Of a stretch of DNA of 34,531 nt, positions 20,035 to 32,066 are shown one piece after another. The stretch is from Rachicladosporium sp. CCFEE 5018. Lineage: Eukaryota; Ascomycota; Dothideomycetes; Cladosporiales; Cladosporiaceae. Every line of letters begins with the position of its first letter. Position 1 is the stretch's first letter. Both the position numbers and the translations under genes were made by a program. The stretch covers positions 179,262 through 213,792 of the forward strand of contig KZ111177.1 in the NCBI GenBank assembly GCA_002077045.2, read 5' to 3'. The notes below the pieces were generated by a model. That model saw only the letters and a list, made by a program, of their open reading frames with translations, was not told where the DNA came from and made no database searches.

Positions 20035-21918
20035 TCAGGCAATACTCGTCCCCTTCGACCCCTTCCCCTCCTCAGCCATCTTACTCTCCACGTTACCGCC
20101 CCTCTTCTCCTCATCCCCAATCTCGTCTCCCTCGCATCCACTCCCCCTCCCCTCAATAACATCTAACCCCCAAACCGTCTCACTGACCAGGCTCGCCTTG
20201 AGTGGCCATATCATGCCGAGTGTGGTGTATATGAAAATACTCACCACAAACCCATACAGCCAGTCAAAGGAGTACAGATTCAACACACCCGCCGATACAT
20301 GTGTGCCCTTTGGATTGATGGCGTGAGCTAGACCAGGCAGGTTCGGTGCAACAGCGAGCACGAAAGCGATGAGACCGTGTGGGTTGACGCCAAACCAGTA
20401 TCGGTATCGCCCGTGCGGGTTATAGAGGGCGGGAATATCGAGGTGGCGACGCTTGATGAGCCAGTAGTCTGCTGCAATCACACCAGCCATTGGCGCGAGC
20501 TAGGTAAGTGTTAGCAGGTCCACGCAAATGAGCACCTCCTCGGTCGCAGTCCACTCACGAACACAGCGTAGCCTGTTGTACCATTAGCGAACTGTGTCCA
20601 TATTTCAAATCCAAGATGTCCTCACCGCCCATGAATGCCAAGAATGTTTGAGCACTTGACAAGATCTTCCAAGGCACGATCACCCAGCCGCCTACTATAG
20701 CCGCGATGACGCATCCACGCTTGATATTCACGTAGCGTGGGAAGAGGACTGTGAGATCATTGGCGGCTGAGATTGAGTTCGCAGTGATGTTGGTGCCGAC
20801 TTGTGCCTGCCGGACTTGGTCAGTCAAAGCTGCAGAGCTTCCTCAAGGGGGTAATTGCGTACTATGTACCAACTCAGCGCTGCGAAGAATGCAGCTGCTC
20901 GGCCTCCGTGGCCTTCGTCGAGCCAGTGAGCGCAGATGTCAAGCGGATTCCATAGTGGGCCTTCGTTGTAGATCACTATGGAGGCTGAAGTGGTCACTAC
21001 GCCGATTACGCCACAAAGGGTGAAGATTATGGGCAGGAACGGCAGTTGTATGTACTGGCCACGACTACTCTTGGCATAGCGCGTGAAGTCTGGGATATTG
21101 CAGCCGAGTGTTGCCCATGTGCCAGTGACTGAGGACATGCAGGAAAGCCAGAGGTAAGCGTAGTCCGATCCCGAGACTTTAGGTGTCTGGTTGAACAAAT
21201 CGCCGCTGCTGCCAGCTTTGCTGACGCAACACGCCATCGTCGCGATGGCCGTGATGGGCGCCACGATGAGCTTGATAATAAAGAGCCAACGAAGGCGAGT
21301 GGGTGGAATCAGTAGCAAAGGCAGCTGGATCAGACTGAAAAGCAGATACGAGATCATGCCCTGGGTTGAGATGCCTTGCGTAGCTTCTCCGATGGTATCA
21401 GGGATGTTGTTGTACGACGGCCAGATCGCGCGGAGCATGATGGTCATGGCTAGACTGCCGTTGTATGACTGAATGCCGAGCCAGAACATGGCCAAGATCG
21501 AGCGGGAGGCAATGCAAAAGTAGGCGAAGTAATACCCGAATCCAGATCGTACTATGATGGAGAAGGGAACGTGCAGATGAGCTCCGATCGCGCCATTGAG
21601 TACCACGGGAACAGCGACACACATGGTTCCCACAGCCATGATTGGGATGGCCTCACGCCAAGTTAGGCCGACTGCAATGATGCTTGATGCCGTCTCCCAT
21701 GTACCCAGATTGATCATGTCGGTCGCCCAGTATGCCATCCAGGTCCAGAGAGACCATGTCTGGTCCTTCAGGGGAGTAGGATCCATATCACGGTTTGTAC
21801 GAACCCAGTCAGGCGCCAGAGCTGACGGCTCCTTGGGCAACTCCCATGCTTTCAGTGTTGTCGTGCGAGCTTTGAGAGTCTGCGCACTCGGCAGCCGCTT
21901 CGTGATGTAGGATGCCAT
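20035..21918 (-). CDS. NCS1-family nucleobase/allantoin permease, copy 2
   Basis: Exons 21918-20863, 20806-20626, 20572-20559 (the 14-nt microexon) and 20499-20035; 571 aa. The first three exons and most of the fourth match copy 1 exactly. The only replacements are in the cytosolic tail: Ser to Cys (GSGCEGDE), Gly to Ala and Glu to Gly (MAEEGKGSKG). These lie at the right-hand edge of the divergent part of the duplication. Transport residues are unaffected. If the duplication is an assembly overlap, this is an allele of the gene at 8470-10353. Confidence 0.9.
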
Positions 21919-22980
21919 CCCGCCTTGTCCTCGAATGGAGGCAGTAGACTAGACTTGCAAATATAGACAGCGAAGAAGAGAAGAGAGAAGAGCTATCGTG
22001 CTTAAGTGGAAGCTCGAAGGTTTAGTTCCAAGCATCGCATGGATGACCTGCTACGCTCTACATCCGGACCCATGAAAACCATAGTCATGTAGCAGCATAC
22101 AATGACAGCATTCCGAATCAATGCCAGCTGCCACGAGGTCATTGGGCGTAGGCACAATCTTATCCGATGCTTATCGGCAATGGGTCAACATCCTGGTGCA
22201 GATCCTTAGAATGACTGCACTTGACGGATCGACAAGCTCGTGGTCGTGCTCCGAGTGCCGGCATGTATGCAAGATGGAAGAGCAAAGGAATTGGACTGCG
22301 GGTAATGCTTATCGCGACGTTGACCTGCCTGATGGAGCCATAGATTTGCAGTAAGCAAGTCCGGGCTGAATAATCAGCTTGTCGCCGGGTTTAGGTCCAA
22401 CATACAATTCCGCAGCCTCTGATATGGAACTCTTGGGTAAGGTAGTCTCGGAGGTACAGGGTTCCGAGGGAACTGTTTCCAAGTACAGTCCGGCCATGAA
22501 CTATCGATTCCAAGCTGCGAGGGACTCGCAGCGACTGGCGGCAGAGTGACCAGGAAATGCCACCAGAGTGAATGGCTCGAGAGTCGTCGAGCCGGTAGTA
22601 ACACAATTGAAGAGCCTCTCAGTATCAGAGGCTATTCTCTGGCGATGTGATGTAGTCCGATTGCTGGAGACGTAAGTGGCAGCGTGAAGGGGGCCCGAGT
22701 CAGATGTACTTCGACATCAGATCCTGGGGCTCTGCGGAACTTCCCGGCACCCCGCGACTTCCATCTTGGCATATGGTGATCACCAGCGACATATCAGTAC
22801 AGTAGGGCCATGCGCTTTGCTCCTAATTGGCGTGAAATCTGACCAGTGTTGCTGCGGGCATATCCATACCGTAACGTGCACAAGTTGCTGAGCTCACTCC
22901 ACGCGGCAGGGAGGGTAACGCGCATATGCATACCTCACCAGCCCCGTAACCTCCGCCCTGAGGGAGCAACATAGTACACC
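21919..22980. other. Divergent intergenic region NCS1 permease-ADA1 (copy 2)
   Basis: Looks identical to 10354-11415. The GATA-type sites fall at about 22160-22314, the purine/pyrimidine tract at 21972-21992 and the hairpin cluster at 22365-22633. No gene seen. Confidence 0.6.
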
Positions 22981-24322
22981 ATGAACCCCGCCGATCTCGC
23001 TATCAATACTTCGCCTACTCTCGCAAACAAGACGCCGACCAGCGCCCTGCCAAGTGCACTCAAGAACGGCAAAGTCCCAGTCCCGCGCATCGATCTCGAG
23101 CCTCTCTACACCAACCTCAAGGTCGCGCTCGGGGAGCAATGGACCGACTACAAGGCCGCCGTCAATGCCTTCGTACTGGGTACAGGTCGCACCTCCCTCA
23201 TTCGTCTGACCACCGCTGACCGTCACGTGCGCAGGCAACCTCTCCCAACCCGAGCTCACCTACGTCCTCGCGCCGCTGCTCTCCCCCATCCCCTCCGTAA
23301 TCCCCGCGTCCAACTTCGCCGCTCCGCCCGTGTCACTTCTGTCCCTCCACAACACCCTCATCACCTGTCTCTATGCCAACGTCCAACGCGACGCACCACC
23401 CACAGAAGTCGCGCCATGGGTTGTCGCGACGGACAAACCTGCCGCGGGCACCAAGACTGCCGGCGCAACGGGCACGAACGATGCGACGGAGGAGCGGCTG
23501 AAGAGGGAGGTGATGAGTCTCCATGCACGGGATCGACGGAGAGTCAAGGCGCTGAAGGGAGAAGGGAAGGTCGGGCAAGACGCTGCTCTGAAGGAAGTGC
23601 TGGAGTACCGTCGGGAGCTTGAGGTCGCCCAGCCTGAGATTGCGCCGCCCACTGGAGGAGGACTGGCGAAAACAAATTGGGATCTGGAGATCAGACGGAA
23701 GTATGCGCTGCCGTTTGCTGCCGAGACGTTGGAGTTCCCGAGCATGGAGAACGTGCTGAATCGCGTGGAGCCGATATGCTATGAAGAAGGCTTGTCGGGT
23801 GGTGCTGCAGGAGTTGCACAGGGCATTGCAGAACTGGTGGAGCAGGCGACTGAGGCGTACTTGAAAGATGTCATCGCGCGGCTTTGCGCACACTCAAAAT
23901 CGAACGTCGAGGGCGGTATCATCACTGCCAAGCACCGACGGCAGCTCAAGAAAGAGGAGCAAGACGTTGAGCGTGGTGTGCTGCAACGGAACGCCGCCGG
24001 TTTGCTACCGGCTGAGGTTGAGCTCTCGCTCCGACACGAACCGCTGGACGCAAGTGACCTGCGACTGGCACTGCAGCTCGGCAACCGGCATCTGAAGTCT
24101 GAGCCCTTCCTCGCCGAGTCTATGATAGCATCGTACTACCCATCACCGCCAGACTCCACAGATGGCGCTAGCCCATTGTCCAGACCACTCACGAACGGTA
24201 TCACTAAGAGCAATAGTACAGCGATGGACATTGACTCCGATGACACCAGCTGGCAAGGTAGCGGCAAGGCCGATCTAGACGGCTTGATGAGCGAGCTAGA
24301 CGACTGTCTGGCTGTGGGGTAG
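22981..24322 (+). CDS. HFI1: SAGA subunit Ada1/Hfi1, copy 2
   Basis: Exons 22981-23179 and 23235-24322; 428 aa, identical to copy 1, including the intron and the open extension after TAG (to 24556). A SAGA core subunit is normally single-copy in fungi. A second, perfectly identical gene 11.6 kb away therefore speaks for an assembly overlap or a very recent event rather than a kept paralogue. Confidence 0.9.
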
Positions 24323-24981
24323 AGCCCCGCAGCTCCAGGAGCAATCTATCCTGATGCACAAATGCATCCCGATGCAGAACTGAACACGAACTCTTTCACG
24401 AACGGGGTCCGCAGACCAGCTGACTGGGACAACGAAAGATGGCGACGATATCAGCTTCATGAAGAGCAGCGACTCAGACTGGGATGTAGTGTGGCGGAGT
24501 ACCTGGTGCATCCGCAACGACTGGTGTTTCGGGAGCGGAGGATGAGGTTAGAGTAAGGGATCGCGACTCTTTGGAAAGTCGGGCGCATTGGACGGTGTTC
24601 GAGATACCCTGGGCATTACTGTTGGGACACTGGCGTTCTCATGAGGACAGTCGGATTTGGTCTGTATAGCGAAAGTAATGGAGTGTATCATAGCTGATGT
24701 ACAGTGTACGACTTTACCTAGCGTTTAGCCGTAAGATTGGTAAGTCAATGGCTTCAATCCGCAATACCCGCTATATTACGACAGGTCTCAACGAAAGGGC
24801 GTGCAATGGAACGACAAACGTTGCCCTGCCAAGCTCGACCCCGCTCTTGATCGTATATGACTCTAAAAGAGAGCAGGATACTGACAAATGTCAAGCCCTT
24901 GGTGAACGAGCAGCCAACCCTCAAGTCCTCCCCCAACCACGGGGCATAAAGCCTACTCGGACCGCAGACAGAAGCGCGAAC
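24323..24981 (+). other. Intergenic region ADA1-nitrilase (copy 2)
   Basis: Same as 12758-13416, with the in-frame open extension of ADA1 at 24323-24556. Nothing else recognised. Confidence 0.5.
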
Positions 24982-26374
24982 ATGGCTTCAACCTCCTGGC
25001 TTCCCAAAGTCCGCGTAGCTGGTACCAAGCTCCCCCATTGACCTCCCACACTCTTCCAGTGCACGTCGGCTAACTTAAAGCACTAGCTTGTAACGTCTCC
25101 CCCATCTTCCTCGACACCGCCGCCACAGTCCAGAAAACCATAGCCTTGATCCGCGAGGCAGCAGCCAACAAAGCCGACCTCGTCGTCTTCCCCGAAACGT
25201 AAGCCCTCCCCCCTCCGGTCCCTGGGCCTCCACACGACAGACCCACTCACCACCCATGCAGCCACATCCCCGCCTTCCCCCTCTGGGCCGCCCTGTCAGC
25301 TCCAATAGCAAATCATGCCCTCTTCAACCGCCTGGCGTCGCAGTCACTTCTACTCCGTGGTCCGGAGATCACTTCGCTCCGCCGTGCGTGCCGCGATAAT
25401 CGGATATTCGCGCACGTAGGGTTTAATGAGAGGGCGGAGAGTAGTGTGGGGTGTATCTGGAATTCTGCGATTCTGATTGGGGAGAGGGGGGAGGTGGTGA
25501 ATCATTGGAGGAAGCTCGTGCCTACCTTTTGGGAGAAGTTGGTTTGGGCACCGGGGGATGGGAGGGGGTTGAGGGTGGTTGATGGGGGAAGGGTGGGGAG
25601 GGTTGGGGGGTTGATTTGTGGGGAGAATACTAATCCGCTTGGTACGTTGTCTCATCTGCTTTCTCCTATTGCAGTGCTGTGCTCGCATGTTTCGAGGGGT
25701 GAGACGGGATCGGCGGCGACATAATGACTGACACTATGAATGAGCAGCGCGCTACAGCCTCATGGCCCAAGGCGAACAACTCCATATCTCGACCTACCCA
25801 CCCGTCTGGCCCACGCACTCATATACTCCCCCATCCTCAGCGAATGCCTCGGAAGGCCAAGCGAAACAGTACCCTAACCTCTCCGCCAACTTCACCCGCA
25901 CCGCCGCCCACTGCTTCGAAGCCAAGTGCTTCGCCGTGCAATGCGCCGGCTACATGGACAAGTCCATGCGCGACCAGCTGGTAGCTCACGCCCCCGACAG
26001 CGCGGAACTGCTAGACAGTTTGACGCAAGGCGAGAGCTGTTTCGTCAATCCGAGAGGGGAGAGGATTGGGGAGAGTATCCAGGGGCAGGAGGGCGTGGTG
26101 TACGCGGACTTGGATCTGAATGAGTGCGTTGCTCCTAAGCAGTTCCACGACGTTGTGAGTTGAATGCATGCTTCATACTGTGCTATCAATGCCTAGGCTA
26201 ATGCAAATGTAGGTTGGCGGCTACCAGCGATTCGACGTCTTCGATCTGAAGGTTGATCGGAAGAGGATGGATGCAGAGGCCATCTTTGATGGCGAGGGAG
26301 TGGAAGAGGATCATCTGAGTGATCTGCAGCAGTTGGACGATGAACTGGTCAGCTATGGTAAAGCAGCTACGTAG
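24982..26374 (+). CDS. Nitrilase, copy 2
   Basis: Exons 24982-25021, 25087-25198, 25262-25641, 25748-26154 and 26213-26374; 366 aa. No difference from copy 1 was seen in exons or introns. The Glu50-Lys135-Cys170 triad is intact. It is convergent with the ammonium transporter at 26798-28480. Confidence 0.9.
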
Positions 26375-26797
26375 TAGGGGGAGAGAGCGAGTCGTGTCGC
26401 TGTCTCGTCGTTGCGGCGATATGCTTTGGCTGGACTCATAAGATGAACGATACAAAGCCCAGTCAGTAATGAACTGTCAAGGCGGTCATGTCGTGCGCCA
26501 GTCTGTGGACGATAGTACAGGCGCATAAGGCACGTTTGCTGGCGGCACTTCTGTACATAGCTGGATAATATTGAGTGGTTCGGCTCAACGATATGTCAGA
26601 ATGATGACAGGCAGGGATCACTTGCAAACCCTCGAACGAGCAGGAAAGCGGTGAATCGAGGATGTGGTTGCAGCAAACAAGTCTCAAATTTGGTATATCC
26701 ACACAAGATCTCTATCGCTCACAGACTCGGACAGTAACCCATCGGTCCCACTAAACAAATTGTCCCCAGAGAACACCATTTACAGCACCACAACCCC
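26375..26797. other. Convergent 3' intergenic region nitrilase/ammonium transporter (copy 2)
   Basis: Counterpart of 14810-15232, apparently identical. No gene or repeat seen. Confidence 0.6.
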
Positions 26798-28480
26798 TCA
26801 TTGGTGGCCCTCGGCGTTCTTCTCGCGCTCGACCTTCTCCATAGCAACGCCGTGCCTGTCGCCCTGCGCTACAGGTCCGTTGTGGTCGCCACTGCTCTCA
26901 CTAGGCTCCTTGCCCTCCAGCATCTGGCTGTGCTGGTGGATGCCGTGTCGCTCGCCCATGGGGATCTGGTGGTCTTGAGCGTCGGGCTCGCCCTTCGCGG
27001 GTGTCCATGCGAGGTAATCACGGCGCACCTCCACGTAGTCGTACGCGAACTCGCCGAGCTGGTCGTCATCCATACCCAGCAACTCAGCCTCCTCAGAAGC
27101 GCGGAGATGCAGGCCGGGTATGAAGTTGATGCCGTAGGCGAGAAGAGCAGAGATCGCAAAGGCGTATGCGGAGCAAGCGATCACGTAAGCGAATTGAATG
27201 TAGAGTTGCTTCCAGTTCTTGTCGAGCCAGCCGCCTGGGTAGACGCCGCCGTTGACGCCATCGAGCCCGATGATGTAGTTCGCGCCGAAGAGGGCGTTGA
27301 AGATGAGACCAATCATGCCGGCGATACCGTGCTCGGCGAACACGTCCATGGCGTCGTCAATCTTGATCCAGTACTTGATCTTTGTGCTGAAATTGCACAC
27401 GACGCCGGTGACGATGCCGAGGACGACGGAGCCCCAGGGAGTGATGAAACCGGATGCTGGCGTGGCAGCGACGAGTCCAGAGATGGCACCGGAGCACCAG
27501 CCGACCATGGACCATTTTCGCGCAAGGCGCCAATCGAGAAGCGTCCAGGTCATGGCTGCGAACATGGCAGTGAGGTTGGAGTTCCAGCACGCCATTGTTG
27601 CGCGGAGGTTGGCGCCGAAGGACGAACCGCCGTTGAAGCCGAGCCAGCCGAACCACAGGAAGACGGTGCCGAGGGTGATGAGTGAGACGTTGTGGGGACG
27701 GAAGTTCAACATCATCTTCTCTTGACGGCGACCGAGCACCATAGAGTAGGCGAGAGCGGAAAGACCAGAGCCAATCTCGACGGGTCCGCCACCGGCGTAG
27801 TCGAGCACGCCCCACTTGAAGGCCCAGCCGTTGATGTTCCACACCCAGCAGGCGATCGGGCAGTAGACGATAGTTGCCCAGAAGAAGGTGAAGACCAGGA
27901 AGGGGATCAGGCGACCGCGCTCGGCCACTGCGCCAGCAACGATAGCAGCTGTGACGGCGCAGAATTGCATCTGCCGCTTTTATCAATGTGCGCACCTCGT
28001 ATAGTCAGTTATTCGAAACTCACCTGGTAGAAGGCGTATAGCAGATCCGGAATCAAAGGCGAACCTGGACTAGGCGCACCGAGCGTGTTCATGAGTCCGA
28101 ATTTCTTCAAGTCACCAATGAACCCGTTCGTGGCGTACTGGCTGAATGCCAAAGAGTATCCCCAGAAGTACCACTGGAATGTGATGATCGAGAAAGAACC
28201 CATGCAAGCCCAGATCATGCTCAAAGCCGACTTTCTGCGCGCGAGTCCAGAGTAGAGGAAGCCAAGACCTGGTACCATGACCAGCACCATTGCCGAAGCA
28301 ATGATAATGTAGGCCTGGTCACCTGATTGATACCATTGGTTCAAGTTCTCAGTGTCTGTAGTATTGGTCAGCTTGCGCTTCTCGGTGGCAGTTCGTGATG
28401 TGTGTCATACTTGAGTCACCACCAAGAGCCTCATTCGTGCCATTGAACGTCGTCGGCGCGCCAACCCATGAGTACGACAT
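26798..28480 (-). CDS. Mep1/3-type ammonium transporter, copy 2, with its promoter
   Basis: Exons 28480-28411, 28355-28024 and 27970-26798; 524 aa, the same protein as copy 1. Three base differences from copy 1 are visible, all near the 5' end: one synonymous in exon 2, one synonymous at the last codon of exon 1, and one just inside intron 1. Unlike copy 1, the upstream region is present here. It carries one HGATAR site (TGATAA, minus strand, 28746-28751) about 266 bp before the ATG, which fits nitrogen control by a GATA factor. If one locus underlies both copies, this is the version with its true 5' flank. Confidence 0.92.
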
Positions 28481-30323
28481 GATGTCGGTTGATTATGCTC
28501 CTTCGATTTTTCACCAATGCTGGTCACGTTCAGCTGGGTTTGAATGCACCAGCCCGTCGATGAGACTCGGATGTGCCTCTGAGATGGGCGTGTAGTACAA
28601 CAATAAAATAGAGAATGGACAACAGCAAGAAGTACAGAGGTCAGGACAAGATTGAGCTCCCGACACAACGGACAAGGGCGGGTCCTTATGGAGCTGCTGG
28701 TCGACGTCAAACGATCCGCCCACCCAATTGTGCTTGGGCCTCACCTTATCATGGTAGGGTTTTTAAAGTTAGGAGACGAATTACACGAGAGAGCGCCGAG
28801 ATCTGGTGCACCTACGCTGCGGCGCTGTCATAGGCGAAAGCAAATTGCTCGGCACGTAGAGGCGCACACAGATCGCGGGAGGGATGCCATGCTTTTCCCG
28901 GCCTGCATGACATGAATCCATCACTGATGAACGACCCCACGCAGGGTTTACCTGAGGCTCCGCTACTCCATGCGGAGCAAGGGCATGACGAACTTCCAGA
29001 ATGCTGAGAGTTTCGAGGCGAACGCTCACTGGCGTTGAGCGAGGTTTCGCCGCACATGATCGGTGAAGTACACCTCGATTGCCATGTGCGTCGCCCCAAC
29101 GCGTAGAAGCGCACGGCCGTGCCTCCATGCCGCGTTCGAGGAAATGCAAAATTGTCATCGCGTGTCGTGTCCGAAGTCGGATCTTATCGCTGAGTGTTTC
29201 GCATGCCATATAGCCACAGATACAAAGTGTGGCGATTGGTTGCGATAGAGTATCGTGAGGCTAAGCCTTGCCAAGTCCACATCTGATAGGCCATCTTTGA
29301 GGTGAAGATAAGAAGTCCCAATGTGGCCTAGACTCGAGGAACTGTGGGTGGAATCTGACGAGGATAAAGCTGCCACAAGTCTGGGCATTCTCGCGTTTAA
29401 CAGATCACCCCCAATTGTTTGATGCTGGAACGCGCATGTGTCGTGCGTGTTGGCGCGCATCACTGGAGAACATCTCCTTGGCATGGTCTCGAGACGATAT
29501 GGTGGAAATGCCGTGTTCGATAAGCAACGGCCAAGCACAACTCAGCAGCGCCGGCCCGCAGGGAACGTACTCCCGAATGCGCAGCGCGCCTGAACTCGCA
29601 GGCACGGCCAAGTGGGCCATCTTGACGGTGCTCCCGCCAAATGGAGTCGATGCTCCGGTATTCGGCGAGGTCGGAGTCCAACACTGAGACAGGCCTTGAG
29701 ACCGTCGAGTTCAAGTAATACTCCCGACAAACGCAGATGCGCATTCAAGGTCTTGGCCCGGTAGGATGATGACAGGGCCTGTCCCCTCCCGATCTTGTGC
29801 CGCATCCGTTGTGATGCTACTACCAGGAGAGGAACCCATTGAGCTTCAGGGCTGTTGTGGGGGGATTGCAGCATCCGTTTTACGATCTTGGGAACACTCG
29901 TGACATGTTGACAGGAATGAACGATGCAGCGATGTCTGGCGGTAGGGAACGCGGTATCGAGGCTTCGCACGATGCATTCGAGACTAAGTCCAGATCCGGG
30001 ACTTGCGATGATGCCTCAGAACCATACCATATACATCCGTGAAGTCTTGTGAGAAGGTCGCATGGTTTGAGAAGGGTGACGTCTACAGTAAGCTTCACGA
30101 ACGGCGAGGCAGGAGCGACGCGAGCATGATGCTTGCCGCGAGATGATCAGGCTTTGTGTGTGCTTTTCTTCGTGTGCCTTTCTTCGAGATGATAAAACGG
30201 ACAAGACGTGACAGGACCCCGACCTGGCGATCCCTCTAGGTTCGATACTTTATCATATCTCTTCGCCAGCAAAAAGCACTCTCCTCTAGTCTTCGATCCT
30301 AATCCTCACGAACAACTAGCACA
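28481..30323. other. 1.84-kb region without a supported gene
   Basis: From 28513 this is single-copy sequence. It should hold the ammonium transporter promoter (one TGATAA site at 28746-28751) and the 3' flank of the broken hydrolase. Several overlapping open frames of 60-142 codons occur on both strands at 28600-30000. None shows a domain, intron structure or continuity that I can support. A strongly decayed gene around 29400-29970 cannot be excluded. Confidence 0.5.
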
Positions 30324-31267
30324 TTAGCGCCCAACGAAAGCCACGATATCCTGGGCGACCCTCTCAGCATGCTGATACAAGAAGCCATGCGAACTGTGAG
30401 GATATACAATGAGCTGGCCGTCAGGGACCTTCTGCTGCAACTGATAGCTGTTCATAGTCGGGAACAGGTAGTCGTCCTGCGAAACGTCAGTGACCGCAGA
30501 CTGGAGAGCTTGACCTGGAGTCCACCTACCGAGCCCTGCGTGACCAACACAGGCATCTTCAATTCACTCAGACGATCGTACGTCCCCTCTCTGCCCTGAC
30601 TGAGTTCCGGAGTCAGAATCGCGCCATACGCCTGCTACTGCGCCCTCATCGCCGCGCCGCCATCGACGAAACCCTGCGATACCCAGTCGGTGACGTCCTC
30701 ACCACAGGTCTCCTTCGTACGCTCCCCTGGCCTTTTCCAACAAGCAAGGGTGGCTTGCTTCCCCAAGTCATCATGCGAGAAGAGCAACGTATTGAAGTCT
30801 TCCCACTTCAGGTTCTCGACGTGTGCCGACGAGCTATCATTCGTCGAAATCGGCATATCCGGGCCAACACTCGCCGTGGAACCACAAATGATCAGATGCT
30901 GGATCTCCAGACTGCCTGGCTGATTCAACGCTAGAAGCTGCGCGACGACGCCGCCGACGCTGAAGCCCAGAACATCGAGATCGGTGACCTTGACCAATGA
31001 CAGGAACTCCACGATATCGTCTGCTGAGTCCGCGAAGGAGGTTGCGACTCGTCCGGTGCTTTTGCCGATGCCCAGATAGTCGACGAGGATTAGAGGACGC
31101 GAGGCGGCCAGGGAGTTGATGAAGAGCGGATCCCACTTGTCCATTGTGCCGCGGTAGTGGATCAGGGCGAGGAGAGGTGTGCCTGTGCTGGCTCCGAAGC
31201 GGCGGTAGGCGAAGGGGCCTTTAGACCCTTCGATGAAATGGGTTTTGGCGGTCTGTTGGGTTGACAT
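30324..31267 (-). pseudogene. Alpha/beta hydrolase gene broken by an in-frame TAG
   Basis: Exons 31267-30530 and 30476-30324 on the minus strand. The 53-nt intron has donor GTAGGT, branch CTGAC and acceptor GCAG. Together they make 296 codons ending in TAA. Codon 211 (30637-30635) is TAG, in the middle of otherwise continuous protein-like sequence (GGAAMRAQ, stop, QAYGAILTPEL). The oxyanion loop (IHYRGTMDKWDP), the nucleophile elbow GFSVGG, the acid loop (QGSDDYLFPT) and the His (SSHGFLYQH) are all visible. The stop falls between nucleophile and acid/His, so the 210-residue product would lack two triad members. It resembles fungal AB-hydrolase-1 proteins; the substrate is unknown. A sequencing error or a recent nonsense mutation (one base from CAG) explains it best; an extra intron does not. 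Confidence 0.82.
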
Positions 31268-32066
31268 GGCGGCGAAATGTCACGCGAGCTCGACTTCAGT
31301 AGGAAAGCGCGGAAGGGAGGAGAGTGGCTGGTATTGATGTGATGCAGGAGGACACGGGGGAGGTCAAGGAGACTACTTGATTCTATACCGTCGCTCTGCT
31401 CACGCCGATTACAGACATGTTGGCTGACACACTGCGCTTCTGGAACACGCCATCTCTGTGGTGAAGCACTCCAAGCAGGTCCATTCATGACCGTCCGCTC
31501 ATGGGCATTGTCCACATTACGTTGATTGTGAGCTCCAACTGATGACATTCTGCATCGATTCACCTCGGCCTGCATTCACGCCTGGACGATGCGCATGTCA
31601 GCCGTGCTGTGTTGTGACGGACGTTCATGGTACAGCGCGTTAGTGCTGCACCTTTGCGGCCGCAAGACGTCCCAATTGTCGATAAGTGCATGCTGGGAAA
31701 TAAGCCATTCAGTGCAGCCGCTAGCGTCCTACCTTGTGATGGAATGCTATTCTCCAACCTCATCACAGATCGTTGAGGTCTGCACTTCGAGTAGCCAAAC
31801 ATGACAAAGCTGAAGGTGTCTGAAGCTCGGCAGGGATTACTAGACGGAAGACCGCTGACATTTCCAGATGAAAGCCTTTGTAAGCGTCCTATTGCAGCGG
31901 AACAGGCCACCGTGGTATCAATCTATCAGGCCTACCCGTCGTAAGCCCAACGCCCCGTCTACCCGTCCATTCATACATGTATGCAACCATAGAGCCTCCC
32001 ACAAACGCCTCGCTAGCCCACAAACTTCAACGTCCCATCATGAATTCAAGCACCATCCAGTCTCAT
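31268..32066. other. Intergenic region hydrolase-sterol glucosyltransferase
   Basis: About 0.8 kb containing the hydrolase promoter and the glucosyltransferase 3' flank. The hydrolase ATG sits in a favourable GCCGCCATG context. No other gene or repeat was recognised. Confidence 0.55.

Larger units (their letters stand above)
17048..28512. repeat. Right copy of the 11.47-kb direct duplication, starting at the assembly gap
   Basis: It matches 5479-16947. It opens in the middle of the P450 coding sequence and ends 32 bases upstream of the ammonium transporter ATG, where the left copy meets the gap. Sequence beyond 28512 is unique to this side. An 11-kb match that begins and ends at contig edges is what overlapping contig ends give. 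Confidence 0.93.

Noticed and set aside
5479..28512. Transposon or viral origin of the repeated block
   Set aside because: No terminal repeats, target-site duplication, transposase or integrase; contents are ordinary housekeeping and metabolic genes.
30225..30260. TTCGATA motif resembling a tRNA T-loop
   Set aside because: Flanking bases do not pair into a T-stem and no acceptor or anticodon arms are present.
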